Assembly (NCBI GenBank): GCA_903901225.1
Contig: CAIUQE010000045.1
Coordinates: forward strand, 1-34,938
From: Candidatus Omnitrophota bacterium
Lineage (GTDB): Bacteria; Omnitrophota; Gorgyraeia; Zapsychrales; Fredricksoniimonadaceae
Direction of reading: 5' to 3'
Length of the DNA stretch: 34,938 nt
In this document: in pieces, positions 7,552 through 15,172 of the stretch
Layout: each line of letters starts with the position of its first letter
How positions within the stretch are numbered: the stretch's first letter is position 1
The notes under the pieces: model-generated
The model's input: the letters and a program-made list of their open reading frames with translations, nothing else
The model's database searches: none
Told to the model about the DNA's origin: nothing
Made by a program: the position numbers and the translations under genes

Positions 7552-8823
7552 ATGCGCGAAGCGACCCTTTGCGTGGCGGACAAGGCGTGCAGGATCTATG
7601 ACCTGCCGGGCTTTGTCGCGTGCGGACAGTCGGGAGGGCAGGTGCGGCCGCTGGGCCTCGGGGAGATGATCCCCCTGCCGCGCGGGAGCGAACTGTTCTT
7701 CCTGCCCGACCGTCATCCTGTCGCGTATGACCCGTCCACGGATGCCTGCGGGACGCTCGATGACCATTACGCGGTCGCCGCGTTCATCCCTCCGGGTTAC
7801 ACGCAAACGATGACCGCCGCGTATGTCGAGGCGCCCGGGGCGAAGCTCCTGCCGCTTTATTCCTACGCCCCTGTCGCCTCTTACCGCGGCCGTTGTTATG
7901 TCGCCGCCGTCAAGGTGGACCGCCGCGGGGTCCACGACCTGACCGGTCTTGACCGCAAGGCACTCGCGCGGGGCATCCACTCCTGCGAAAAAACATCAAA
8001 TCGCCTCATCCGGCACCTGGCGCATTGCGCGACGGTGAATTTCTGCCCGAACGCGATCAACTTTTTCCTGGGGCGTTACGAAGCCCCTTTGCCGTCGTCG
8101 CCGGATTGCAACGCGCGCTGCCTGGGTTGCATTTCCTTCCAGCCGCGGGGGTCGTGCCCGCCGACGCAGCAGCGCCTGGCGTTCCGTCCCACGGCCGGGG
8201 AACTCGCCGAGGTGGCGTTGCGCCACATCGCCGCGGCCCGCGCGCCCATCGTCAGTTTCGGGCAGGGCTGCGAGGGCGAGCCGCTCCTGGCGGCGAAGGT
8301 TATCGCTGAGGCGATACGGCTCATTCGCGCCGCCACGCGCCGCGGCACCATCCACATGAACACCAATGCCGGTTTGACCACGGCGCTCGAAGGCCTTTTC
8401 GACGCGGGGCTCGACAGCATCCGCGTGAGCCTCAACAGCGCGCAGGAGGAATTTTATCACCGGTATTACGCGCCCCGGGGGTACACGTTCGCGGATGTCC
8501 TGCGTTCGATCGAGGGCGCCCGGTGCCGCGGAAAATTCGTCGCGCTCAATTACCTGGTCATGCCGGGGTTCACCGACCGCGACGTCGAGTTCAGGGCTCT
8601 CGTCGGGCTGATCCGCGCGCATCATGTTGACATGATCCAGTGGCGCAACCTTAATTATGACCCGCAGCGTTATTTCAGGAAGATGCGGGTCAATCCGCGC
8701 GCAAAATGCCTGGGGATGGCGGCCGTCATGCGCCGCTTGCGGGAGCTGTTCCCGCGCCTGCGCCACGGCTATTTCAATGTATATCTACCAGCGCATCGTG
8801 TTGGTGAAAAAAATCATTGTTGA
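7552..8823 (+). CDS. Radical SAM protein of unknown function
   Basis: 423 aa. A beta-rich N-terminal region of about 170 residues is followed by a radical SAM core with the cluster motif CNARCLGC (Cx3Cx2C), an additional Cys-containing stretch CISFQPRGSC, then IVSFGQGCEGEPLL and the strand IHMNTNAGL, SIRVSLNSAQEEFYHRYY and ALNYLVMPGFTDRDVEF typical of the barrel. The core resembles unnamed radical SAM proteins that carry an N-terminal extension. The substrate is unknown. The start at 7552 has AAGG about 5 nt upstream; an earlier in-frame start at 7498 would lie inside infA. The gene begins 10 bp after infA and is probably cotranscribed with it. Confidence 0.82.
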   Translation: MREATLCVADKACRIYDLPGFVACGQSGGQVRPLGLGEMIPLPRGSELFFLPDRHPVAYDPSTDACGTLDDHYAVAAFIPPGYTQTMTAAYVEAPGAKLLPLYSYAPVASYRGRCYVAAVKVDRRGVHDLTGLDRKALARGIHSCEKTSNRLIRHLAHCATVNFCPNAINFFLGRYEAPLPSSPDCNARCLGCISFQPRGSCPPTQQRLAFRPTAGELAEVALRHIAAARAPIVSFGQGCEGEPLLAAKVIAEAIRLIRAATRRGTIHMNTNAGLTTALEGLFDAGLDSIRVSLNSAQEEFYHRYYAPRGYTFADVLRSIEGARCRGKFVALNYLVMPGFTDRDVEFRALVGLIRAHHVDMIQWRNLNYDPQRYFRKMRVNPRAKCLGMAAVMRRLRELFPRLRHGYFNVYLPAHRVGEKNHC

Positions 8824-8846
8824 AAATGGTGTGATATATGTCGTGT

Positions 8847-8925
8847 GTAGGGGCGGACCTTGCCTGCCTGTCGGCAGACAGGTGTCCGCCCGACGGGAAC
8901 GGGCCGAGACAAGCTCGGCCCCTAC
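8847..8925. repeat. Foldback (REP/MITE-like) element with 8-bp terminal inverted repeats
   Basis: The 79-bp stretch begins GTAGGGGC and ends GCCCCTAC, exact inverted repeats. Inside are two hairpins. The first pairs GGGCGGAC (8851-8858) with GTCCGCCC (8884-8891) and contains CCTGTC-GGCA-GACAGG at its tip. The second pairs GGGCCGAG (8901-8908) with CTCGGCCC (8914-8921). It lies just after the radical SAM stop and could act as a terminator-like or mRNA-stabilising structure. The GTAGGGGC ends resemble dispersed palindromic repeats seen in many bacterial genomes. Copy number cannot be judged from one window. Confidence 0.7.
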
Positions 8926-8966
8926 GCCCAATTGGGCAGTAATGAAGCAAAATCAATTTAAAGTTC

Positions 8967-8994
8967 ACGCGCTGGCGCGTAAATGGTGTATAGT
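8967..8994 (+). promoter_or_regulatory. Candidate promoter/operator upstream of zinc-ribbon gene
   Basis: A TATAGT -10-like hexamer (8989-8994) is preceded by the near-palindrome ACGCGC-TG-GCGCGT (8967-8980), which would occupy the -35/spacer region. No convincing -35 is seen. It lies about 60 bp upstream of the 51-aa gene. Confidence 0.3.
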
Positions 8995-9054
8995 ATAGAA
9001 GCCTGCGCAGGAGCGCAGCGAAGCAATACGACAACGTAATTAGGGGGGGATAGT

Positions 9055-9210
9055 ATGAGTTTTCAAGGCGGCGGTAAATACGATAACAGGCCCAGAGAAA
9101 TGCACAAGGCGACATGCGGCGATTGCGGCAAGGAATGCGAAGTTCCTTTCAAGCCCAGAGAAGATCGTCCTGTGTATTGCAAGGATTGCTTCACCAAGCA
9201 CAAGAAGTGA
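9055..9210 (+). CDS. 51-aa zinc-ribbon protein (CxxC...CxxC)
   Basis: A very short gene with a strong purine-rich ribosome site (GGGGGGA, 9043-9049). The product starts MSFQGGGKYDNRPREMHKAT and has the metal-binding pairs Cys21/Cys24 and Cys42/Cys45, with an extra Cys28 and a basic tail. The pattern CxDCGKxCEVPFxP...RPVYCxDCF is a recurring small zinc-ribbon family in uncultivated phyla such as Omnitrophota and Patescibacteria, of unknown function and possibly nucleic-acid binding. It is monocistronic: a foldback element lies upstream and two terminators follow. Confidence 0.85.
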   Translation: MSFQGGGKYDNRPREMHKATCGDCGKECEVPFKPREDRPVYCKDCFTKHKK

Positions 9211-9258
9211 TTTTTGAACGAAAGGGCTTCTACGGGAGCTTTTCGAATTTGGTCACAG

Positions 9259-9294
9259 CCCTCTGCGAGTCAAATCTTGCAGGGGGTTTTTCTT
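9259..9294 (+). terminator. Rho-independent terminator after zinc-ribbon gene
   Basis: The stem CCCTCTGC (9259-9266) pairs with GCAGGGGG (9279-9286, one G-T pair) across a 12-nt loop and is followed by TTTTTCTTT. Confidence 0.75.
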
Positions 9295-9295
9295 T

Positions 9296-9321
9296 AATGC
9301 GTCCCGCGGGGCGCATTTTTT
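9296..9321 (+). terminator. Second, tandem rho-independent terminator
   Basis: AATGCG-T-CCC-GC-GGG-G-CGCATT folds into a hairpin with one internal mismatch and runs into TTTTTT. It directly follows the first terminator and insulates the cas operon from upstream transcription. Confidence 0.75.
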
Positions 9322-9357
9322 CATAGTGAATATCATATAGAGCTTCTTGTGTCAACG

Positions 9358-9373
9358 CGACATAACGTTGTCG
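9358..9373. promoter_or_regulatory. Inverted repeat upstream of cas3, possible operator
   Basis: CGACA-TAACGT-TGTCG is a dyad 60 bp upstream of the cas3 start, in the AT-rich stretch that must hold the cas promoter. A related 9-mer, CGACAACGT, occurs near 9019 upstream of the zinc-ribbon gene. No clear -35/-10 pair was found. Confidence 0.3.
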
Positions 9374-9432
9374 TAGGTGTATGGTGAAATGGGGTGCATT
9401 TGTAGAAAAACTAGTATTAAAAGGTTTCTGTG

Positions 9433-11718
9433 ATGGAAAAGTTTATTGCGCACGCGCGTGAGAATGACGATGGATCATGGGAGTCACATGATCTGAGCGC
9501 ACATTTACATGATGTTGCTGTATTAGCTAAATCTTTCGCGGATCCGTTTGGCAGTGGTGACTGGGTGGAATTGGCGGCGCTGTGGCATGATCTTGGTAAA
9601 TTTCTCCCGGCCTGGCAGGCGTATATACGACGGGAAACCGGTTATGATGTGGATGGGCATTGCGAGGGTGGCGGCGGGCGGCCCAACCATAGCACATCCG
9701 GCGCTGTTCTGGCTCTTGAGAAGTTCAGGCGGCAGCCACCGGGCTGGTTATTGGCGTATTTGATTGCGGGGCATCATGCCGGGCTTCCTGACAGGGCACC
9801 TGAGTTGCAGACGGGCGGAGATTTACAGAATCGTTTGTTCGATACGTTGACGCAGGTAATGCATACCTCCGATCTTGATCTTGTGCGTCGGTCTTGCCGT
9901 GCGAAGGATATTTTTGAAGCTGCATTTCCCACCACAATGCCCTTGGGGGCAATAACACCGGAAAAAGCTCAAAAAAGCAAAGAACATCTTCATCTTTGGG
10001 TGAGGATGTTATTTTCCTGTCTTGTGGATGCCGACTTTCTTGATACAGAGCGTTTCATGGCGCCAGAGGCATTTAAGAAGCGGGGCGGTCATTCATCTAT
10101 TGAGGAACTTGCCATCAAGCTGGATGCTTATATGGAAAGTAAGCAAAAGGGATCACCCGACACGCCGTTAAACCGTGCCCGGTCCGGGATTCTTAAGCAA
10201 TGCCGGGAAAGAGCCGCATTGCCGGCAGGGTTCTTCTCATTGACAGTACCAACAGGCGGCGGGAAAACATTGTCGTCGATGGCGTTTGCGTTGGCGCACG
10301 CGCTCAAGCACGGAAAAAAGCGCGTGATCATCGCGATCCCGTTCACAAGCATCATTGAGCAGACGGCATCTGTTTATCAGGATGTTTTTGGGAAAGACGA
10401 GATCCTGGAGCATCACAGCAATATCGATCCTGATCAGGAATCATTGAAAAGTCGTGTAGCTTCTGAGAATTGGGATGCGCCAATTGTCGTCACCACGAAT
10501 GTTCAGTTGTTTGAATCCCTTCTGGCAAGCCGCACATCATCCTGTCGCAAACTTCATAATATTGTTAACAGTGTCATCATTCTCGACGAGGCACAAATGC
10601 TGCCGCCGGAATATTTACGTCCGATCCTTTCGGTTTTGCGCGGGCTTGTTGAACATTTTGGCGTGACAGTTGTCATGTGCACGGCCACACAACCGGCGTT
10701 GAGCGGCAAGATCGGCGGCGGAACGGCTGTTTTTCAGGGCTTGCCGCCGGCCGTTGAAATTATAAAAGCCGGGGATTTGGAACCGGATGTTTTTAAGAGA
10801 TATGATGTTGTTCTACCTGACATGACGCAGTCGGCTGGATGGGAAAAACTTGCCGTTGAAGTATCTGAATATCCGCAGGTTCTTTGTATTGTGAATACGC
10901 GTCGGGATTGTCAGGTGCTCCATCGTCTTATGCCGGTGGGAACGATCCATCTGTCGGCGAATATGTGCGGCGAGGAGCGGAGTGATGTTATTGCTATCAT
11001 CAAGGGAAAGCTTTTGGCGCGTGAGGCGGTTCGCGTTGTGAGCACCCAGCTGGTTGAGGCCGGGGTTGATATTGATTTCCCGGTCGTTTACCGTGCTGTG
11101 GCGGGGCTTGATTCTATCGCGCAGGCCGCGGGTCGGTGCAACCGGGAGGGAAGGCTGAAGTCCGAAGGCCGCTTCGGAAAAATCGTTGTGTTTGTTCCAC
11201 CAAAACCGGCGCCAGTTGGCTTGCTTCGCAAAGGAGAGGATGCCACCAGAGGCTTTTTGGCGGGGCAAGATAATATCGAGTTGGAGCCTGGGGTTTATCG
11301 GCGGTATTTTGAAACTTTCTATAAGTCCGTGAATGACTTTGACAAACCCAAGTTCGATCAACGCTGTGTCGCCGGAGCTGACGAGTGTAAATTTCAGTTT
11401 AGAACGTTCGGGCATGAAGTGCGCATGATTGACGACAAGGTCCAGCGCGGCATTATTGTTTCTTATAACGGGAAAGATCGTTCAAGTGTTGTTCTGATTG
11501 ATCAATTGCGCCGGCTTGGTCCTGAGCCATGGTTGTTAAGAAAATTGCAGAGGTTTATTGTCAATGTTCCTTTGCCGGTATTTGAAAAGTTGGCGCATGA
11601 AAGCCATATTGAAGATATTCACGGATACTGGGTTCAGAGAAGCACGGGGCTTTACCGCCCTGGTTACGGGTTATTGCCCGACCCAGGCATGTGGGATGAT
11701 GATATATTTTTGATCTGA
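9433..11718 (+). CDS. cas3: CRISPR-associated helicase/nuclease Cas3 (type I-C)
   Basis: 761 aa. The N-terminal HD nuclease carries SHDLSAHLHDV and WHDLGK (His52-Asp53) plus AGHHAGLPD, which supply metal ligands. The SF2 helicase follows, with Walker A VPTGGGKTLSS (about residue 274), FTSIIEQ, LDEAQML (about 384), TATQPAL, and motif VI region AAGRCNREG. Cascade recruits Cas3 to unwind and degrade target DNA. This is the HD-first order of type I-C. ATG 9433 is chosen with AAAAGG about 8 nt upstream; a GTG lies just before it. It is the first gene of the cas operon, 16 bp ahead of cas5. Confidence 0.96.
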   Translation: MEKFIAHARENDDGSWESHDLSAHLHDVAVLAKSFADPFGSGDWVELAALWHDLGKFLPAWQAYIRRETGYDVDGHCEGGGGRPNHSTSGAVLALEKFRRQPPGWLLAYLIAGHHAGLPDRAPELQTGGDLQNRLFDTLTQVMHTSDLDLVRRSCRAKDIFEAAFPTTMPLGAITPEKAQKSKEHLHLWVRMLFSCLVDADFLDTERFMAPEAFKKRGGHSSIEELAIKLDAYMESKQKGSPDTPLNRARSGILKQCRERAALPAGFFSLTVPTGGGKTLSSMAFALAHALKHGKKRVIIAIPFTSIIEQTASVYQDVFGKDEILEHHSNIDPDQESLKSRVASENWDAPIVVTTNVQLFESLLASRTSSCRKLHNIVNSVIILDEAQMLPPEYLRPILSVLRGLVEHFGVTVVMCTATQPALSGKIGGGTAVFQGLPPAVEIIKAGDLEPDVFKRYDVVLPDMTQSAGWEKLAVEVSEYPQVLCIVNTRRDCQVLHRLMPVGTIHLSANMCGEERSDVIAIIKGKLLAREAVRVVSTQLVEAGVDIDFPVVYRAVAGLDSIAQAAGRCNREGRLKSEGRFGKIVVFVPPKPAPVGLLRKGEDATRGFLAGQDNIELEPGVYRRYFETFYKSVNDFDKPKFDQRCVAGADECKFQFRTFGHEVRMIDDKVQRGIIVSYNGKDRSSVVLIDQLRRLGPEPWLLRKLQRFIVNVPLPVFEKLAHESHIEDIHGYWVQRSTGLYRPGYGLLPDPGMWDDDIFLI

Positions 11719-11734
11719 AACGGAAGGAGGCTGG

Positions 11735-12463
11735 ATGGCAGGACAATTTTTTAACAGGATTTTTTGCCTGGAAGTGCGGGGCGATTATGCGTGTTTCACG
11801 CGTCCCGAAATGAAGGTCGAGCGGGTAAGCTATGACGTGATAACACCTTCTGCGGCACGGGCGATATTTGAGGCGATCTTCTGGAAACCGGCGCTGCGCT
11901 GGCATGTCAGAAAGATCGAAGTATTGAATCCCGTTAAATGGATATCGGTGCGGCGCAATGAGGTGGGGGCCGTCATGAGCGACCGCTCTGACGGTTTGTT
12001 CATTGAGGACAACCGGCAGCAGCGTGCGGGTCTTTTTTTACGCGATGTCAGGTATCGTTTACATGCCGAACTTGAATTTATTCCGCTGAGGAATAGGGGG
12101 ATGTCGGTTAATCCTGTGCCGGAATACCTGGTGGATCGGGAAGAACAGGCGGAGTTGACCCGCGATCCGAAGGATGAAAATCCTGGAAAATACAATGCCA
12201 TGTTCGAGCGCCGGGCCAGAAAGGGTCAATGTTTCAATCAACCGTATCTCGGTTGCCGCGAGTTTTCCTGCATGTTCAAGCTTGTTGAGGATGCGGTCAG
12301 GGAATCGTCACGACCTGTTGATGAAACACGGGAACTTGGGTTCATGTTGTATGACATGGATTTCACGGATGTCAACGATCCCAGGCCGGCTTTCTTCCGG
12401 GCGAAACTTGAACAAGGCATCATCCATGTTCCGGCGTGGGACAGCGCGGAGGTGCGGCGATGA
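11735..12463 (+). CDS. cas5c: Type I-C Cascade subunit Cas5c (Cas5d), crRNA-processing RNase
   Basis: 242 aa. It begins with the RAMP-type strand FNRIFCLEVRGDYACFTRPEMKVER in outline and continues with SYDVITPSAARAIFEAIFWKP, a family signature. In type I-C systems Cas5 replaces Cas6 and cuts the precursor at each repeat, staying bound to the 5' handle. No cas6 is present here, which fits. GGAAGGAGG precedes the start by 5 nt. The stop overlaps the cas8c start (ATGA, 12460-12463). Confidence 0.95.
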   Translation: MAGQFFNRIFCLEVRGDYACFTRPEMKVERVSYDVITPSAARAIFEAIFWKPALRWHVRKIEVLNPVKWISVRRNEVGAVMSDRSDGLFIEDNRQQRAGLFLRDVRYRLHAELEFIPLRNRGMSVNPVPEYLVDREEQAELTRDPKDENPGKYNAMFERRARKGQCFNQPYLGCREFSCMFKLVEDAVRESSRPVDETRELGFMLYDMDFTDVNDPRPAFFRAKLEQGIIHVPAWDSAEVRR

Positions 12464-14202
12464 TCCTGCAGGCCTTATATGATTATTATCAGCGCAAAGC
12501 GGCGGATCCTGAAAGCGGGATTGCGCCGGAGGGGTGGGAGTGGAAGCCTATTCCTTTTCTTGTTGCGATCGATCAAGACGGAAAATATTTACATATTAGA
12601 GATACGCGCGAAATTGATGGTAAGAAGAAGGTCTCCAAGTCATTTTTGGTTCCCCGCGCTGTTGGAAAATTCGGCAAAGATGCGTGTGATCTTGCAAACT
12701 TGTTTTGGGATCACTATGGGTATGTTTTACAGATTCCCAAAGAAGATACGGATAAGGCGCGAGAAATGTCGTTTAAGCAGTTTGATGCATTTCTTGGACG
12801 ATTGAAAGCATTGCCAGATGATGTTCGGGTGTTGCCAGTTGTGCGGGCGCTTCTTAAATTCTATGAGCTGGAGGAATTTCGCAAGTTGTCGGCTGAGGAT
12901 AGAAACAATTGTCTTAAGGTAGCCGGTGGTAATCTGACTTTTTTTGTAGAGCCATTTGGATTGGTTGTCGAGAATTCAGATGTGAAAGCCTATGTTGATG
13001 GTTTGGTGAAGTTGTCTGGCAATGCTGTTGTGGACGATGACGACGAGGGGCGAATCTATAATGCGGTTTGTTTGATAACCGGACAGAAAGGAATCGTCCA
13101 AAGAAAGCACGCCAGAACATCCATTAACAAAGACACCAAATCTCTTGTGGCCATTCAAAAAGGCGCCGGATACGATTCTTATGGGAAACAACAGGCATTT
13201 AATTGTCCTGTAGGCCTGAGTGCGGAGTTTGCTTACACAACGGCGTTGAATGCACTTCTGAAAAATGGTGGCAATAGATTGCAATTGTCAGACACAACCG
13301 TTGTTTTCTGGACACAGAAGAAGACTGGCGGTTTTGATCTGGAAGCGGGATTTCCTTGGTTCTTCAAGTCGGAAAAAGATAATCCGGACAAGAATGTTGA
13401 GGCCGTGCGCTCGCTCTATCAGGCTGTTGAAACCGGACGCTTGCCGCTCGATGAGGAGGATCGTTTTTATGTGCTTGGCCTCGCGCCCAATGCCGCGCGG
13501 ATTTCTGTGCGTTTCTGGAAGACAGGTAAAGTTTCGGATTTTGCGGGACGTATCCGACAGCATTTTGAGGATTTTAATATCGTCCATGGGCCGAAAGAGC
13601 CTGAGTATTTATCACTTTATCAGATCCTCTCATCAACGGTTCTTGATTATAAAATGGACAATGTGCCTCCGAATCTGGCAGGGTCTGTTGTTGCAAGCAT
13701 ACTTGATGGTGTTCCGTATCCCCGAACATTGCTTCAGCAATGCATCCGTCGTATCCGGGCCGAACAGAAGGTTGGCCGTCCGCGAGCGGCCATTCTTAAG
13801 GCAAGTATTAACCGGTTTAATCGTTTGTATAACAAGGCATCAAAGGAGGTTTGTGTGGGCTTGGACAGGACAAACACGGACACAGGTTATCGCATGGGAC
13901 GATTGTTTGCTGTGCTGGAGAAAATCCAGGAGGAATCAGGGACCAGTGCTTCGATCCGCGAGCGGTTTTACGGGGCGGCATCATCAACACCGGTTACAGT
14001 GTTTTCGCGTTTATTGAAATTAAACAATTATTATTTGGTCAAACTTTCTCCAGGACGCAAAATCCAGATGGAAAAAGAGATCCAGGATATAGTGGATGCT
14101 TTAAAGGTATTTCCATCACACCTGACATTGGATCAGCAAGCCATGTTTGCTGTCGGTTACTATCATCAGCGACAGGATTTCTTTACGAAAAAAGATGCTT
14201 AA
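12460..14202 (+). CDS. cas8c: Type I-C Cascade large subunit Cas8c (Csd1)
   Basis: 580 aa, a normal size for the family. It starts MILQALYDYYQRK and contains the Csd1 hallmarks GWEWKPIPFLVAI near the N-terminus, NAALKKGG-type (LNALLKNGGNRL), FWTQKK and the C-terminal half YPRTLLQQCIRRIR and YRMGRLFAVLEKIQE. Cas8c recognises the PAM and helps open target DNA; an internal start in this gene commonly makes the Cas11 small subunit in type I-C, and a GTG at 13854 just after AAAGGAGG (13841-13848, then TTT) is a candidate for that. Codon use is visibly more AT-rich than in the flanking genes, suggesting transfer of the cas locus. Confidence 0.95.
   Translation: MILQALYDYYQRKAADPESGIAPEGWEWKPIPFLVAIDQDGKYLHIRDTREIDGKKKVSKSFLVPRAVGKFGKDACDLANLFWDHYGYVLQIPKEDTDKAREMSFKQFDAFLGRLKALPDDVRVLPVVRALLKFYELEEFRKLSAEDRNNCLKVAGGNLTFFVEPFGLVVENSDVKAYVDGLVKLSGNAVVDDDDEGRIYNAVCLITGQKGIVQRKHARTSINKDTKSLVAIQKGAGYDSYGKQQAFNCPVGLSAEFAYTTALNALLKNGGNRLQLSDTTVVFWTQKKTGGFDLEAGFPWFFKSEKDNPDKNVEAVRSLYQAVETGRLPLDEEDRFYVLGLAPNAARISVRFWKTGKVSDFAGRIRQHFEDFNIVHGPKEPEYLSLYQILSSTVLDYKMDNVPPNLAGSVVASILDGVPYPRTLLQQCIRRIRAEQKVGRPRAAILKASINRFNRLYNKASKEVCVGLDRTNTDTGYRMGRLFAVLEKIQEESGTSASIRERFYGAASSTPVTVFSRLLKLNNYYLVKLSPGRKIQMEKEIQDIVDALKVFPSHLTLDQQAMFAVGYYHQRQDFFTKKDA
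13841..13856 (+). promoter_or_regulatory. Internal ribosome site in cas8c, candidate Cas11c start
   Basis: AAAGGAGG followed about 5 nt later by GTG, in frame with cas8c, falls inside the 3' third of the gene. Type I-C Cas8c genes are known to carry an internal start that produces the small subunit Cas11c. The product from here would be about 116 residues, beginning at GLDRTNTDTGYRMGRL, close to the expected size. The GTG codes for the Val of EVCVGLDRT. Confidence 0.55.
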
Positions 14203-14233
14203 AAAGACAATTCAATAACAAGGAGTGTTCATT

Positions 14234-15148
14234 ATGGCGATCGCAAAACGGTATGACTTTGTGTTGTTCTTTGATGTGCAGGATGGCAACCCTAACGGCG
14301 ATCCCGATGCCGGCAATTTGCCGCGCGTTGATGCTGAAACGGGTGTGGGGTTGGTCACTGATGTTTGCTTGAAGCGCAAGGTGCGGAATTATGTGCAAAT
14401 TGTTAAGACGAACGGTGAAGTTTCGTATCCCGGGTACAACATCTTTATCAAGGAAAAAGGTGTATTGAGTCGATCTATTGCTGAAGCGTATAAAAATTTA
14501 AACATTGATTTGGATGAAAAGCCGTCTAACGAAAGTGATGGTAAGAAACGTAATGAAAAAGGTAAGGCACAGGGTGATGAAGTCCTGCGCGGTCGAGATA
14601 AAATGTGTAAGGACTTCTTTGATGTGCGGGCTTTTGGCGGCGTTCTGGCTATTGGAGCAAACGCTGGTCAGGTTCGTGGCCCCGTGCAGTTAACTTTTGC
14701 CCGTTCCGTTGAGCCTGTTGTGGCGTTGGAACACAGCATCACGCGCATGGCTGTGACGACCGAGGCTGAAGCGGAGAAGCAGGGGGGTGATAATCGCACG
14801 ATGGGGCGGAAGTTTACGGTCCCTTATGGGCTTTATCGCGCGCACGGGTTTGTGTCAGCGCATCTGGCGGCTCAAACAGGGTTTTCCGAAGATGATCTGA
14901 AATTATTCTGGGAAGCGTTACAGAGAATGTTCGATCACGATCATTCCGCGGCACGGGGATTGATGACGACACGCGCTCTGATCGTCTTTGAGCATGGCTC
15001 GGCTCTCGGAACCAAGAATGCGGCTACATTATTTGAGCGGGTTGATACGAAACGCGTTACCGAAGGGCCTGCCCGAAAATTTGCTGATTACCAGATCCTT
15101 TTGGATGGCGCTCCGGTCAAAGATTTGCCCGTGGTTGTTAAAATCTGA
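14234..15148 (+). CDS. cas7c: Type I-C Cascade backbone subunit Cas7c (Csd2)
   Basis: 304 aa. It opens with [30 protein letters not shown] in outline, the strongest signature of Csd2, followed by [16 protein letters not shown]. It contains DVRAFGGVL and the Gly-rich [15 protein letters not shown]. Cas7 subunits coat the crRNA spacer. The start at 14234 has GGAG about 8 nt upstream; an in-frame GTG at 14225 would add three residues. It is 31 bp after cas8c and 24 bp before the Bro-N gene. Confidence 0.95.
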   Translation: MAIAKRYDFVLFFDVQDGNPNGDPDAGNLPRVDAETGVGLVTDVCLKRKVRNYVQIVKTNGEVSYPGYNIFIKEKGVLSRSIAEAYKNLNIDLDEKPSNESDGKKRNEKGKAQGDEVLRGRDKMCKDFFDVRAFGGVLAIGANAGQVRGPVQLTFARSVEPVVALEHSITRMAVTTEAEAEKQGGDNRTMGRKFTVPYGLYRAHGFVSAHLAAQTGFSEDDLKLFWEALQRMFDHDHSAARGLMTTRALIVFEHGSALGTKNAATLFERVDTKRVTEGPARKFADYQILLDGAPVKDLPVVVKI

Positions 15149-15172
15149 TCCGTTGGAACAGCAGGAAAAATT

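Noticed and set aside
8847..8925. Possible relation between the GTAGGGGC foldback ends and the CRISPR repeat (GCCCCTA...GGGGC)
   Set aside because: The shared C/G-rich word is short and belongs to the stem that most type I-C repeats carry; nothing else aligns.
8824..9430. tRNA or small structural RNA in the intergenic region
   Set aside because: No cloverleaf pattern or CCA-end signature was found here or in the other gaps; the structures present are better explained as foldbacks and terminators.
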